Source: Neisseria zoodegmatis
Lineage (GTDB): Bacteria; Pseudomonadota; Gammaproteobacteria; Burkholderiales; Neisseriaceae
Assembly (NCBI RefSeq): GCF_900187305.1
Contig: NZ_LT906434.1
Location: forward strand, 372,001 to 436,000
Reading direction: 5' to 3'
Length of the DNA: 64,000 nt
This document shows, piece after piece, positions 1 to 9,708 of this stretch. The first letter of the stretch is position 1; each line of letters opens with the position of its first letter. The notes under the pieces are model-generated. The model had not been told where the DNA came from and searched no databases. It saw nothing but the letters and a program-made list of their open reading frames with translations. The position numbers and the translations under genes were made by a program.

Positions 1-262
1 GGTTTGTGCAGAATGGATACAGAAGAAGGTTGGTTGTAGCGGAGCAAAGAGAGCAGAGCTGTAATGGAAAGACGAGCTTGTTGTTGGGGAGAGACAATGT
101 TCTCTATGTATATAGTAACTATAGTTAAAAGTATTTGAAGGGTGTTGGGAATCTGTTTATGATGGTTCGGACTGCCTGTGCGGGCAGTGTGAGGTATATT
201 GCCTGTTGGTAGAGGCCGCAGGTATGACACGTTACGGAAAACCATCAAGAAGGATTTAGAAG
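1..262. other. Non-coding region upstream of comEA
   Basis: I see no convincing gene in this stretch. In pathogenic Neisseria the comE copies lie just downstream of rRNA operons, so this could be the tail of a 5S rRNA-comEA spacer, but no 5S rRNA can be recognised here. A purine-rich ribosome binding site (aaggatt) sits just before the comEA start. Confidence 0.4.
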
Positions 263-574
263 ATGAAGAAATATTTAGCGGGTGCGCTGGCTCTGTTGTG
301 GTCGGCGGTATCGCTGGCGGCGGTGAATATCAATACGGCGACGGCGGAGGAATTGAAGGCGCTGCCGGGTATCGGTCCGTCGAAGGCGGCGGCGATTGTG
401 GAGTACCGTCAGCACAACGGTCAGTTTAAGAGTGTTGACGATTTGAAGAATGTGAAGGGTATCGGCGAGGGTATTTTAGCCAAGCTGCGCGATGAAGCAA
501 CGGTGAGCGGTGGTAAGAAGCCGGCCAAAGCGGCGGTGCCGGCGCTGAAGGAGAAGGCTAAAGAGAAGCGCTGA
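263..574 (+). CDS. comEA: ComEA-family helix-hairpin-helix DNA-binding competence protein
   Basis: Periplasmic DNA-binding protein of natural transformation; it binds incoming double-stranded DNA and acts as a ratchet after import through the PilQ secretin. The 103-residue product has a signal peptide (about 1-19, ending SLAA). It is followed by the ComEA helix-hairpin-helix fold: VNINTATAEEL at the start, the first hairpin LPGIGPSKA near residues 33-41 and the second VKGIGEGI near 65-72. The C-terminus is Lys/Ala rich (KKPAKAAV...KEKAKEKR), adding basic charge for DNA contact. The length matches the short single-domain Neisseria ComE. The start has AAGGA upstream. A GC-rich hairpin plus T-rich tail follows, so it is probably monocistronic. 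Confidence 0.93.
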   Translation: MKKYLAGALALLWSAVSLAAVNINTATAEELKALPGIGPSKAAAIVEYRQHNGQFKSVDDLKNVKGIGEGILAKLRDEATVSGGKKPAKAAVPALKEKAKEKR

Positions 575-635
575 TTAATGCTGGGATTGCCGTCGTCGGT
601 AGTTGATGCCGGTGACGGTTAAATAGACATAGGTA

Positions 636-671
636 GCGGCCGGATGCGGGAGTGTCCGGCCGCTTCGTTTT
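636..671 (+). terminator. Intrinsic terminator of comEA
   Basis: Perfect 9-bp stem GCGGCCGGA / TCCGGCCGC with a 10-nt loop, followed by ttcgtttt. It lies 62 bp after the comEA stop. Confidence 0.65.
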
Positions 672-992
672 GGGCGGGGGAAGAATGCCGGTGTCGGTTA
701 TGACAACGTTAAAAAAGTAACGGCAGAAGGACGACAGTGCTGGGGAAGGCGCTTGAAGCGAAGACAGGAAGCGGGAGGCCGTCTGAAACCCGCCGGAGCG
801 TTGTGGCTGTGATGCCCATAACCGGAAAGCAGGTCGTAACGGCTATAAAGGAGGCGGGAATGATTCCATTCCTTAACTGACGTTACCAACATTCAATCTC
901 CTACCGGCGGGAAAGAAAAACGGTAACGGCAGAAGGAATGGCCGCACTTTGCAGACACCTCAAAGCGTTACGGTTGCTTTACCTCCGCTTAA
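672..992. other. Intergenic region between comEA and the M16 peptidase gene
   Basis: About 320 bp without a supportable gene. It holds one AG-DUS near 775 and a short direct repeat (gtaacggcagaagga, near 717 and 922). The two flanking genes converge here. Confidence 0.5.
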
Positions 993-2312
993 CTACTTAG
1001 CAGCTGCCACTTCGGGGCGCACAACCACCACGCTGGAGCGTTGGGGCGTGAGCAGTTTGGCGGCGGCCTGTACATCGGCGGCGCTTACTTTTTGCAAACG
1101 GCGGCGGATTTCGGCTTCGTCGCTATATTTGAAACCGCGTGTTTCCAACTGGCCCAACAGCGATGCTTGGGAAGTCATGGAATCTTTGGCGTAGATTTCT
1201 GAAGCGGCGCTCAGGCGGTGTACCCTCTCCAGTTCGCTTTGGCTGATGCCGTTGTCGGCAATGTTTTTGATTTCGCTGCGGATGGATTCGAGCAGGGCTT
1301 TGTCGTCTGTTCCTTCGGCAGGCATGGCGACGATGCTGAACAGCGCCATGTTACGGCTGAACATATCGTAGTTGACGCCGATATCCAAGGCGAGCTGTTT
1401 GCCGCGCACGAGGTTTTTATCCAAGCGGCTCGACGAGTTGCCGCCGAGAATATCCGACAACACGTCTAAGGCATAAGGCAGCTTGTCGGTGGTTTTTTCC
1501 AGTTTGGGCACGCGGTAAGAAAGCGCGATAACAGGCTGGCGGGTAACGGCGGAAGTGGTTTCGGCCGAAACGGGCGCGCGTTCGGCGGTTTCATTGATGC
1601 GGTTGCGCGGCGGCAGGGTTTTGGCGGGGATGTTGCCGAACAGGTTTTCCGCCGTTTTCAAAGTCTGCTTGGCGTTCACGTCGCCCACAATCACCAGCGT
1701 GGCGTTGTTCGGCGCATACCATTGTTTGTACCATTGGCGCAAATCGTCGGCTTTGAGCGTGTGCAGGTCGTTCATGTAGCCGATTACCGGCGCGCGCAGG
1801 GCGGGAGTTCGATAGCTGTTGAGAAACACATGTTCCCATAGTTTTCCGAACGGGCTGTCGTCGGTGCGCTGGCGGCGTTCTTCGCGTATCACGTTCATTT
1901 CGTTGATAAATTCTTTATCGCTGAAATTCAGGTTTGCCATACGGTCGGCTTCCATTTTCAGCACTTCGGGCAGATTGGCGGCGGCCACGTTTTCGTAATA
2001 CACGGTTTCGTAGCGGTTGGTGTAGGCATTGTTCTGCCCGCCCAAAGCCGACACGCGGCGGCTGAATTCGCCCGAAGGCACGGCGGGCGTGCCTTTAAAC
2101 ATCATGTGTTCCAGCGCATGGCTCAGGCCGGTTTTGCCTTCCTTTTCGTCGATACTGCCCACTTTATACCAAAGCTGCGACACCGCCACCGGCGCGCGGC
2201 GGTCTTCCTTTACAATCACTTTCAGGCCGTTGGGCAGCGTGCGGGAAAGCGTTTGCGCCCATGCGGGGGTGGTGGTGGCCAGCGCGGCCAGCAAAACAAT
2301 ACGGCGTAACAT
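993..2312 (-). CDS. M16 family zinc metallopeptidase (pitrilysin/insulinase type)
   Basis: Predicted periplasmic or exported zinc peptidase. The 439-residue product has a signal peptide (about 1-19, ending AWAQ). The inverted zinc motif HALEH is at residues 65-69, and the downstream glutamate of the family falls at E144/E145 in NVIREERRQ, the expected spacing of roughly 75 residues. The C-terminal half has the inactive M16 repeat fold, with the conserved R-Y-type region near YRVPKLEK and the SSSRLDK segment. Its length fits single-unit bacterial M16B peptidases. Substrates cannot be deduced. It is transcribed convergently with comEA and divergently from the PhzF gene. Confidence 0.88.
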   Translation of the reverse strand: MLRRIVLLAALATTTPAWAQTLSRTLPNGLKVIVKEDRRAPVAVSQLWYKVGSIDEKEGKTGLSHALEHMMFKGTPAVPSGEFSRRVSALGGQNNAYTNRYETVYYENVAAANLPEVLKMEADRMANLNFSDKEFINEMNVIREERRQRTDDSPFGKLWEHVFLNSYRTPALRAPVIGYMNDLHTLKADDLRQWYKQWYAPNNATLVIVGDVNAKQTLKTAENLFGNIPAKTLPPRNRINETAERAPVSAETTSAVTRQPVIALSYRVPKLEKTTDKLPYALDVLSDILGGNSSSRLDKNLVRGKQLALDIGVNYDMFSRNMALFSIVAMPAEGTDDKALLESIRSEIKNIADNGISQSELERVHRLSAASEIYAKDSMTSQASLLGQLETRGFKYSDEAEIRRRLQKVSAADVQAAAKLLTPQRSSVVVVRPEVAAAK

Positions 2313-2496
2313 GAATCGTCCTCAAAATAAATATCGCCCGAAATAATAGCCCCTGCCCTTGCTTTAAACAAGCAGGCCGTCTGAAAATAAACTTTCAGGC
2401 AGCCCGATGCAGCCAAGCTCGCCATCAGCCGCCGCAAATACTGTATAATCGCGCTTGGCCGGAAAATACGCAGGCAGAAAAACATACACAGAACTT

Positions 2497-2526
2497 AAGG
2501 CTGTCTGAATTTCAGACGGCCTTTTT
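2497..2526. terminator. Inverted DUS hairpin with T-run upstream of the PhzF gene
   Basis: AAGGCTGTCTGAA facing TTCAGACGGCCTT followed by TTTT. One arm is a degenerate DUS (GCTG for GCCG). It lies between the two divergent genes, so its role as a terminator is uncertain. Confidence 0.4.
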
Positions 2527-2628
2527 GTAAAATCAATGCAAGCAAACATTTCGGGAAAGCAGGCCGGTTGGTTTTTCAGGCGTATAAAATTGCTACACTT
2601 GCTGAACAGTTTAAATTAAGGAACAGCC

Positions 2629-3471
2629 ATGCGCGAATATGAATTTGTTTTGGTCAACGTGTTTGCCGAAACCCACTTCGGCGGCAACCCTCTGGCTGTC
2701 TTTCCCCAAGCCGAAGGGCTGGACGACGAGACCATGCAGCAGATTGCCCGCCAATTTAATTTAAGTGAAACCGCGTTTGCTTTTCCTTCGGAATCCGCTG
2801 CCGCCGATCTGCGGATTTTCACACCCGCACACGAATTGCCGCTGGCCGGCCATCCCATACTCGGCAGCGCATCCGTGTTGCAGCAACAGCAAGGCCTGCC
2901 TGAAAACTTTGTACTCAACACCCGCGCCAAGCCTGTTTACCTAAGCGGCTCAAACAACACGATGACCCTGAAAATCAGCAGCTACACCTGCCGCCCTTCA
3001 AGCGCTTCCCGTGTCGAATTGGCCGAAGCAGCAGGCATTTGCGAGGCGCAAATCGCCGAACACGCTTACTGGCTGGATAGCGGTTCGCCGCAGCTTTTGC
3101 TGCAAGTTTATACCGCCGCCGCGCTGCAAAACGCCCGCATCGACTACGCCAAACTCAATGCCGTTTGCCGCGCAGATTCGGGGCGCACCATGATTTACCT
3201 GTGGCACGAACAAGGCGACACCGTTCAGGCGCGGATGTTTTACGCACAAAACGATACCATTTTAGAAGACAGCGGCACCGGTTCCGCTTGTGCCAATCTC
3301 GGAGCCTACTACCTTTCGCGCGGCACCTTTCCGCTTAGTCGCAGCGTTCGGCAAGGCGACCAAACCGGCCGCCCCAACCGCCTCAGTTTGCGCGTGGACG
3401 AATCTGAAAATATTTATGTAGGCGGGCGCGTGGTGGAAGTCGGACGCGGCGTATTCAAGCTGCCGCGTTAA
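2629..3471 (+). CDS. PhzF family isomerase/epimerase-like protein
   Basis: Member of the PhzF family (diaminopimelate-epimerase-like fold); in the phenazine pathway PhzF isomerises dihydro-hydroxyanthranilate, but most family members, including this one, have unknown substrates. Over 280 residues the N-terminal FGGNPLAVFP (17-26), the catalytic glutamate E47 in NLSETAFAFP and the second-domain DSGTGSACANLGAYY (around 216-230) are intact. No other phenazine genes are nearby, so phenazine synthesis is not implied. The gene stands alone, preceded by aaggaaca as ribosome binding site and followed by the repeat block at 3.5-4.1 kb. Confidence 0.87.
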   Translation: MREYEFVLVNVFAETHFGGNPLAVFPQAEGLDDETMQQIARQFNLSETAFAFPSESAAADLRIFTPAHELPLAGHPILGSASVLQQQQGLPENFVLNTRAKPVYLSGSNNTMTLKISSYTCRPSSASRVELAEAAGICEAQIAEHAYWLDSGSPQLLLQVYTAAALQNARIDYAKLNAVCRADSGRTMIYLWHEQGDTVQARMFYAQNDTILEDSGTGSACANLGAYYLSRGTFPLSRSVRQGDQTGRPNRLSLRVDESENIYVGGRVVEVGRGVFKLPR

Positions 3472-3540
3472 TCTGTAGAATATTTGACCGGCACTATATT
3501 TGCCATGCTTAAGGTTGGTTCTTTTAATTGTTCATTCAGA

Positions 3541-3644
3541 TGTAGGTCGGATTCTTGAATCCGACAGAATGGGAAAATGTGCCGTAAGGAAAAATAGTTC
3601 AGACAGCCTTAAAGGGTTTGTCGGATACGAGTATCCGACCTACG
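3541..3644. repeat. Palindromic repeat module 1 of 3
   Basis: A 26-bp dyad (tgtaggtcggat-tcttga-atccgac) at 3541-3567 is paired with an oppositely oriented dyad (gtcggat-acgagt-atccgacctacg) at 3619-3644. About 50 bp between them contains a degenerate DUS (ttcagacagcctta). The outer ends form inverted repeats, as in a miniature transposable element. Confidence 0.75.
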
Positions 3645-3884
3645 GCTGCATCAGATGGGTTGCTTGTATTGCATGAAAGCCTTGTGTGTGGAAGCTGAGG
3701 CTCGGGAACTAAAGCCTAAAATTTGTGATGGCGGTCTTTTAGTATTCATATATCCAACATCTCATATCTGAACAATTTTTCAGACGGCCTTAACCAACAA
3801 TCAGTAGGGTGTGTGCCAACGGCACGCACGCGGTTGTCGAGGTTTGCGGTACAAATAAAAAACGCGTACTTAAGATTGCCCTAA

Positions 3885-3987
3885 TGTAGGTCGGATTCTT
3901 GAATCCGACAATTAGGACAATGCACTGCAAGGAAAAATGGTTCAGATGGCCTTAAATGGTTTGTCGGATACGAGTATCCGACCTACG
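3885..3987. repeat. Palindromic repeat module 2 of 3
   Basis: Same layout as the module at 3541: inward dyads at 3885-3910 and 3962-3987 around a degenerate DUS (ttcagatggcctta). The spacing is nearly identical, about 103 bp end to end. Confidence 0.75.
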
Positions 3988-4047
3988 CTTGCTTACCGGC
4001 ACTATATGGCCATGTTTAAGGTTGGTTCTTTTAATTGTTCATTCAGA

Positions 4048-4143
4048 TGTAGGCCGGATTCTTGAATCCGACAGAATAGTGATGTAAGGAAAATAGTTCA
4101 GACGGCCTTAAATGGTTTGTCGGATACGGGTATCCCGCCTACA
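4048..4143. repeat. Palindromic repeat module 3 of 3
   Basis: Third copy, with small changes (aggccggat; ggatacgggtatcccgcc) and an exact DUS core (ttcagacggcctta). The roughly 60 bp before it (3995-4047) repeat the 60 bp before module 1 (3487-3540) almost exactly, so this block arose by duplication. Confidence 0.75.
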
Positions 4144-4167
4144 GCTTGCTAGAAATAGGAAGATAAA

Positions 4168-4653
4168 ATGATAAATATTTTATTGATAATCTTATGCTTA
4201 TTAATTGCAGCATTAATGGGGTTATCGTTTTTAATTTCTATTGATAAAGCTTTTTTCGATTCCATCATTGTTGTAATTACTTTGATTGGTTTGATTTTAA
4301 ATCATCTTAGTAGTGATGATAATTCTTGTATTAGGAAGTCAATGCAAAAGAGTGCAACATGCTTTGTGATGGTAATTGGTTCAATAATAGGGATATTAGG
4401 AGTAATATGGATAATTGTGTCTTTAATATCTATATTTATTTACCATAAAGAGGTGCCATATTTTCACTGGGTATTAGGATGTTTATCAGTAATCATTGGA
4501 AGCGTAGTTTGGTTAATGAAAGATAAACTAAAAAATTCAAAAGGCTTATCATTTGCAATTTATTTTTTATTCATTTTAGTTATTTATATCATATTCTTAT
4601 TTAATGATACTGCCACTCAAAGTACACTCAATAATCTAAAGAGACTATTTTAA
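4168..4653 (+). CDS. Small hydrophobic membrane protein, unknown function
   Basis: I do not recognise the family. The 161 residues form about five hydrophobic segments (roughly 3-25, 29-45, 66-94, 101-118, 132-148) with short charged loops, so it should be an inner-membrane protein with almost no soluble domain. The coding sequence is markedly AT-rich with A/T-ending codons, unlike carB 11 bp downstream, which points to recent acquisition. The start is preceded by aggaaga. It occupies the space just upstream of carB, where other Neisseria carry variable sequence between carA and carB. It could be a small immunity or accessory protein; nothing in the sequence decides this. Confidence 0.6.
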   Translation: MINILLIILCLLIAALMGLSFLISIDKAFFDSIIVVITLIGLILNHLSSDDNSCIRKSMQKSATCFVMVIGSIIGILGVIWIIVSLISIFIYHKEVPYFHWVLGCLSVIIGSVVWLMKDKLKNSKGLSFAIYFLFILVIYIIFLFNDTATQSTLNNLKRLF

Positions 4654-4663
4654 AGGATTTCAA

Positions 4664-7600
4664 ATGCCCAAACGTACCGACCTAAAATCCATTCTAATCA
4701 TCGGCGCCGGCCCCATTGTGATCGGCCAAGCCTGCGAGTTCGACTATTCCGGCGCGCAAGCGTGTAAGGCTTTGCGCGAGGAAGGCTATAAAGTCATTCT
4801 CGTCAATTCCAACCCTGCCACGATTATGACAGACCCCGAAATGGCCGATGTTACCTATATCGAGCCGATTATGTGGCAGACGGTGGAAAAAATTATCGCC
4901 AAAGAGCGCCCCGATGCGGTGCTGCCGACCATGGGCGGCCAAACGGCGCTGAACTGTGCGCTGGATTTGGCGCGCAACGGTGTGCTGGCGAAATATAACG
5001 TCGAGTTGATCGGCGCAACGGAGGACGCGATCGATAAAGCGGAAGACCGCGGCCGTTTTAAAGAGGCGATGGAAAAAATCGGCCTCTCTTGCCCGAAATC
5101 TTTTGTGTGCCACACCATGAACGAAGCGCTGGCGGCGCAAGAACAAGTGGGCTTTCCTACGCTGATCCGTCCGTCGTTTACCATGGGCGGTTCGGGTGGC
5201 GGCATTGCCTACAATAAAGACGAGTTTTTGGCGATTTGCGAACGCGGTTTCGATGCCTCGCCCACGCATGAGTTGCTGATCGAGCAATCGGTGCTGGGCT
5301 GGAAAGAGTATGAAATGGAGGTGGTGCGCGATAAAAACGACAACTGCATCATCATCTGTTCGATTGAAAACTTCGACCCGATGGGCGTGCATACCGGCGA
5401 CTCGATTACGGTTGCCCCCGCGCAAACGCTTACCGACAAAGAATACCAAATCATGCGCAATGCTTCGTTGGCAGTGCTGCGCGAAATCGGCGTGGACACG
5501 GGCGGCTCGAACGTTCAGTTTGCCATCAACCCTGAAAACGGCGAGATGATTGTGATTGAGATGAATCCGCGCGTGAGCCGTTCTTCGGCGCTGGCTTCCA
5601 AAGCCACGGGCTTTCCGATTGCGAAAGTGGCGGCGAAACTGGCGGTGGGCTTCACGTTGGACGAACTGCGCAACGACATCACCGGCGGCCGCACGCCCGC
5701 GTCTTTCGAGCCTTCGATTGACTATGTGGTTACCAAAATCCCGCGTTTTGCGTTTGAGAAATTCCCGGCTGCCGACGACCGCTTGACCACGCAAATGAAA
5801 TCGGTGGGCGAAGTGATGGCGATGGGCCGCACGATTCAGGAGTCGATGCAGAAAGCCCTGCGCGGTTTGGAAACCGGTTTGTGCGGCTTTAATCCGCGCA
5901 GCGACGATAAAAACGTGATCCGCCGCGAGCTGGCCAACCCCGGCCCCGAGCGCATTCTGTATGTGGCCGATGCGTTCCGCGCCGGTTTCAGCAAGGAAGA
6001 AATCCACGAAATCTGCGCGATTGATCCGTGGTTCTTGGCGCAGATTGAAGATTTGGTTCAAGAAGAGCAAAAGGTTTCAGACGGCCGTCTGAACGATTTG
6101 GATTTTGCCACGCTGCGCCGCTTGAAACGCAAAGGTTTTTCCGACAAGCGTTTGGCACAATTGTTAAACGTGAGCGAAAAAGAAGTGCGCGAACACCGCT
6201 ACGGCCTGAAGCTGCACCCCGTGTACAAGCGCGTGGATACTTGCGCGGCGGAATTCCAATCCGACACGGCTTACCTCTATTCCACTTACGAAGAAGAATG
6301 CGAAGCGAGGCCGTCTGAAAACAAAAAAGTGATGATTCTCGGCGGCGGCCCCAACCGCATCGGCCAAGGTATCGAGTTCGACTATTGCTGCGTACACGCC
6401 GCGCTGGCGCTGCGCGAATCGGGTTTTGAAACCATTATGGTGAACTGCAACCCCGAAACCGTGTCCACAGACTTCGACACTTCCGACCGCCTCTACTTCG
6501 AGCCGCTCACGTTGGAAGATGTGTTGGAAATCGTGCGCACCGAAAACCCGTGGGGCGTGATTGTGCATTACGGCGGCCAAACCCCGCTGAAACTGGCCAA
6601 TGCTTTGGTGGAAAACGGCGTGAACATCATCGGCACGTCTGCCGATTCGATTGACGCCGCCGAAGACCGCGAACGCTTCCAAAAAGTGTTGAACGATCTG
6701 GGTTTGCGCCAACCGCCCAACCGCACCGCGCGCAACGAAGAAGAAGCGTTGGTGCTGGCCGAAGAAATCGGCTATCCGCTGGTGGTGCGCCCGTCTTATG
6801 TGTTGGGCGGCCGCGCCATGCAGGTGGTGCATTCTGCCGAACAGTTGCAGAAATACATGCGCGAAGCCGTGCAGGTTTCCGAAGACAGCCCCGTGCTGCT
6901 CGATTTCTTCTTGAACAATGCCATCGAAGTAGACGTAGATTGCGTTTCAGACGGCAAAGATGTGGTGATCGGCGGCATCATGCAGCACGTTGAGCAGGCC
7001 GGTATCCACTCGGGCGATTCGGGCTGCTCGCTGCCGCCATACTCGCTTTCCGAAGAGATTCAAGACGAAATCCGCCGCCAAACCAAAGCGATGGCTTATG
7101 CGCTGAACGTGGTCGGCCTGATGAACGTGCAATTTGCCGTGCAAGACGGCGTGGTGTTCGTGCTGGAAGTGAACCCGCGTGCTTCGCGTACCGTGCCGTT
7201 TGTTTCCAAAGCCACTTCCGTGCCGCTGGCCAAAGTGGGCGCGCGCGCGATGGCAGGCATCAGCCTGAAAGAGCAAGGCATTGAAAAAGAAGTGGTTCCG
7301 GATTTCTATGCCGTGAAAGAAGCCGTGTTCCCGTTCATCAAATTCCCCGGTGTGGATACCATTCTCGGCCCCGAAATGCGCTCCACCGGCGAAGTAATGG
7401 GCGTGGGCGCAACCTTCGGCGAAGCCTACCTGAAAGCCCAACTCGGCGCGGGCGAACGTATGCCTGCCACCGGAAAAGTGTTTATCGCCGTGCGCGACGA
7501 AGACAAACCGTTAATCATGAAAACCGCCAAAAACTTCCAAGCTCTGGGCTATGGCGTATGCGCCACCCGCGGCACCGCCGCTTATCTGCAAGAGCAAGGC

Positions 7601-7873
7601 GTAACCGTGCAAGTGGTGAACAAAGTGCCGGAAGGCCGCCCGCATATTGTGGATGCGATTAAAAACGGCGAAATCGCCTTAGTGGTCAACACCGTAGGCA
7701 GCGACGTGCAATCTGTGGCCGACAGCCACAGCATCCGCCGCACTTCGCTCACCCAGCGCGTGCCGCAATACACCACCGTGGCCGGCGGCGAAGCCATGAG
7801 CGAAGGCGTGAAAAGCATGAATGCCCTCGGTGTGTACAGCGTGCAGGAATTGCACGGAAGGTTGAAGAAATAA
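4664..7873 (+). CDS. carB: Carbamoyl-phosphate synthase large subunit
   Basis: Cytoplasmic enzyme making carbamoyl phosphate from bicarbonate, ATP and ammonia (the ammonia delivered by CarA) for arginine and pyrimidine synthesis. The 1069 residues match the usual length of about 1073. Two homologous ATP-grasp halves are visible: N-terminal with [18 protein letters not shown] near 13-30 and [17 protein letters not shown], and C-terminal with [17 protein letters not shown] around 560 and [17 protein letters not shown]. An MGS-like allosteric domain occupies the last 130 residues. AAAGGA precedes the start. It is not next to carA, which lies at 57.2 kb. The gene carries a perfect overlapping DUS pair at 6076-6093 and another DUS at about 6309. 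Confidence 0.98.
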   Translation: MPKRTDLKSILIIGAGPIVIGQACEFDYSGAQACKALREEGYKVILVNSNPATIMTDPEMADVTYIEPIMWQTVEKIIAKERPDAVLPTMGGQTALNCALDLARNGVLAKYNVELIGATEDAIDKAEDRGRFKEAMEKIGLSCPKSFVCHTMNEALAAQEQVGFPTLIRPSFTMGGSGGGIAYNKDEFLAICERGFDASPTHELLIEQSVLGWKEYEMEVVRDKNDNCIIICSIENFDPMGVHTGDSITVAPAQTLTDKEYQIMRNASLAVLREIGVDTGGSNVQFAINPENGEMIVIEMNPRVSRSSALASKATGFPIAKVAAKLAVGFTLDELRNDITGGRTPASFEPSIDYVVTKIPRFAFEKFPAADDRLTTQMKSVGEVMAMGRTIQESMQKALRGLETGLCGFNPRSDDKNVIRRELANPGPERILYVADAFRAGFSKEEIHEICAIDPWFLAQIEDLVQEEQKVSDGRLNDLDFATLRRLKRKGFSDKRLAQLLNVSEKEVREHRYGLKLHPVYKRVDTCAAEFQSDTAYLYSTYEEECEARPSENKKVMILGGGPNRIGQGIEFDYCCVHAALALRESGFETIMVNCNPETVSTDFDTSDRLYFEPLTLEDVLEIVRTENPWGVIVHYGGQTPLKLANALVENGVNIIGTSADSIDAAEDRERFQKVLNDLGLRQPPNRTARNEEEALVLAEEIGYPLVVRPSYVLGGRAMQVVHSAEQLQKYMREAVQVSEDSPVLLDFFLNNAIEVDVDCVSDGKDVVIGGIMQHVEQAGIHSGDSGCSLPPYSLSEEIQDEIRRQTKAMAYALNVVGLMNVQFAVQDGVVFVLEVNPRASRTVPFVSKATSVPLAKVGARAMAGISLKEQGIEKEVVPDFYAVKEAVFPFIKFPGVDTILGPEMRSTGEVMGVGATFGEAYLKAQLGAGERMPATGKVFIAVRDEDKPLIMKTAKNFQALGYGVCATRGTAAYLQEQGVTVQVVNKVPEGRPHIVDAIKNGEIALVVNTVGSDVQSVADSHSIRRTSLTQRVPQYTTVAGGEAMSEGVKSMNALGVYSVQELHGRLKK

Positions 7874-7893
7874 ACTGTTAACACAGTAAGATA

Positions 7894-7935
7894 AAGGCCG
7901 TCTGGAAACGATTTTTATGTTTTCAGACGGCCTTA
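7894..7935 (+). terminator. DUS-hairpin terminator after carB
   Basis: Inverted arms AAGGCCGTCTGGAAA and TTTTCAGACGGCCTT, 20 bp after the carB stop. One arm is an imperfect DUS (CTGG for CTGA). Confidence 0.6.
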
Positions 7936-8351
7936 AGCATGTTTGAAATCGGTGTTGATGCTGAAAAGGATTGGGCAAGGATAGACGGTAGGGGGAAATA
8001 TATAACGTCCCTACGGAGGTTGTTTGTTGGGCGGAAGATGTTTTAGAGAAAGGTGCGGCTTGTTTTAACCTAAGGTGATTAGGCTTGCTTTGGCGAAACC
8101 CGCTAAGCGGGTTTTAGCGAAGCTCACTTTCAGACGGTCTCAGGTGTTTTAATGCTTTACCTGAATTGCGCAAAGTTCTCAGCTTGTGTAGAAAAGACAA
8201 ATGTTGGCTTCAAGGTAATAGTAATAGATGAGGCATGACTGACCATTACCTTGTGATGCCTGCCTTTGAATGTATTGAGGCCGTCTGAAAAATGGTTTCA
8301 GACGGCCTCAATATTGCTTTTGTGCAAACTGCTTAGTGTTTCAAAGCAGAA
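7936..8351. other. Intergenic region between carB and asd
   Basis: About 415 bp with no supportable gene. It holds a perfect palindrome aacccgctaagcgggtt (about 8098-8114), an extended DUS-associated repeat (gcgaagctcactttcagacgg, about 8117-8137) and an inverted DUS pair at the asd end. Confidence 0.55.
8275..8311 (-). terminator. DUS-hairpin terminator after asd
   Basis: Perfect inverted pair TTGAGGCCGTCTGAAA / TTTCAGACGGCCTCAA, 41 bp beyond the asd stop codon on the minus strand. Confidence 0.65.
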
Positions 8352-9470
8352 TTAATCCAGATTGCCCAAAACAATCCGCAGCATACGGCGCAGCGGTTCG
8401 GCGGCGCCCCATAACAGCTGATCGCCTACGGTGAACGCGCTGATGTATTCGCCGCCCATGCCCAGTTTGCGGATGCGGCCTACGGGTACGCTTAATGTGC
8501 CGGTTACTTTGGCGGGGGTCAGCTCGGTCATGCTGGCTTCTTTTTGGTTGGGGATTACTTTTACCCAATCGTTCGCTTCGGCCAGCAGTTTTTCGATTTC
8601 TTCCAACGGCAGGTCTTTGGTGAGCTTCAATGTAATGGCTTGGCTGTGGCAGCGCATCGCGCCTACGCGCACGCACAGGCCGTCGATAACGATGGGGTTG
8701 CTGCTGCGGCCGAGAATTTTGTTGGTTTCCACGCCGCCTTTCCATTCTTCTTTCGATTGGCCGTTGCCTAAATCGGCATCAATCCACGGAATCAGGCTGC
8801 CGGCGAGCGGTACGCCGAAGTTGGCTTTGGGGTAGCTGTCGCTGCGCAGAAAATCGGATACTTTGCGGTCGATATCGAGAATTGCACCGGCGGGGTCGGC
8901 CACTTCGGCTTTGACTTCGTTGTGGATGGCGCCCATGCCTTCAATCAGTTCGCGCATGTTTTTTGCGCCCGCGCCCGATGCGGCTTGGTAAGTCATGCTG
9001 GTGGCCCATTCGACCAAACCGTTTTGGAACAAGCCGCCCAGCGCCATCAGCATCAGTGATACGGTGCAGTTGCCGCCGACGTAGTTTTTCACGCCTTTTT
9101 GCAGGGCTTCGTCGATAACGTTGCGGTTAACGGGGTCGAGAATGATGACGGCATCGTCTTCCATGCGCAGGGTAGAGGCTGCATCAATCCAGTAGCCGTT
9201 CCAGCCGCTGTCGCGCAAAGGTTTGAATACGGCTTTGGTGTAATCGCCACCCTGACAGGTAACGATGATATCCATTTTGGCCAGTTCGTTAATATCGTTG
9301 GCATCCAAAAGGGTTTTGGCTGCTTGGCCGAAATCGGGGGCGGCACCGCCTACGTTGGAGGTGGTGAAAAATACGGCTTCGGGGATGTGTGAGAAATCGT
9401 TTTCTTCCTGCATGCGCTGCATCAACACCGAACCGACCATGCCGCGCCAGCCGACGAATCCTACTTTCAT
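8352..9470 (-). CDS. asd: Aspartate-semialdehyde dehydrogenase
   Basis: Cytoplasmic NADPH-dependent enzyme reducing aspartyl phosphate to aspartate semialdehyde, the branch point to lysine/diaminopimelate, threonine and methionine; diaminopimelate feeds the MurE step in this window. The 372-residue product starts with the nucleotide-binding [11 protein letters not shown] (3-13). It has catalytic C135 in GGNCTVSLM and the conserved histidine in [13 protein letters not shown] near 274. Length and C135 match the gamma/beta-proteobacterial type (Asd of E. coli). The gene is divergent from the RDD gene and stands alone. Confidence 0.97.
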   Translation of the reverse strand: MKVGFVGWRGMVGSVLMQRMQEENDFSHIPEAVFFTTSNVGGAAPDFGQAAKTLLDANDINELAKMDIIVTCQGGDYTKAVFKPLRDSGWNGYWIDAASTLRMEDDAVIILDPVNRNVIDEALQKGVKNYVGGNCTVSLMLMALGGLFQNGLVEWATSMTYQAASGAGAKNMRELIEGMGAIHNEVKAEVADPAGAILDIDRKVSDFLRSDSYPKANFGVPLAGSLIPWIDADLGNGQSKEEWKGGVETNKILGRSSNPIVIDGLCVRVGAMRCHSQAITLKLTKDLPLEEIEKLLAEANDWVKVIPNQKEASMTELTPAKVTGTLSVPVGRIRKLGMGGEYISAFTVGDQLLWGAAEPLRRMLRIVLGNLD

Positions 9471-9708
9471 TCTGTGCTCCTTAGCAAAAGAAAAAAATTG
9501 TTTACAAAATCGTTAACATTATCAAAGTAGCGTTTTAACGCCGAGGGCAATAAAAGTAAAGGCTTTTTTGTGGTAATGTGTTAAAAATGCAGCCGGAGTG
9601 CATAAACTTAGCCTGTTGAGGCGTTTATTGTTATTGCTAATGTCCGGGTTAAGTTTATCGGCTCTCTGTTTTTTGTTTGTTTTTGACTGTTTAACGGAGC
9701 ATTTCTAT

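Noticed and set aside
698..892. Small minus-strand frame after comEA
   Set aside because: 64 codons, no ribosome binding site, spans a DUS and shows no protein-like composition.
3480..4143. CRISPR array
   Set aside because: The repeats are palindromic dyads in alternating orientation with unequal spacing; there are no uniform direct repeats with unique spacers and no cas genes.
4694..6070. 458-codon open frame on the minus strand within carB
   Set aside because: It lies wholly antisense to carB, a conserved enzyme, and its composition (His/Arg/Phe-rich) is that of a shadow frame. It arises from GC-rich third positions of carB.
8096..8116. Terminator at the aacccgctaagcgggtt palindrome
   Set aside because: The perfect palindrome would make a stem but is not close enough to any gene end, and its loop is too small; it is better read as part of the DUS-linked repeat.
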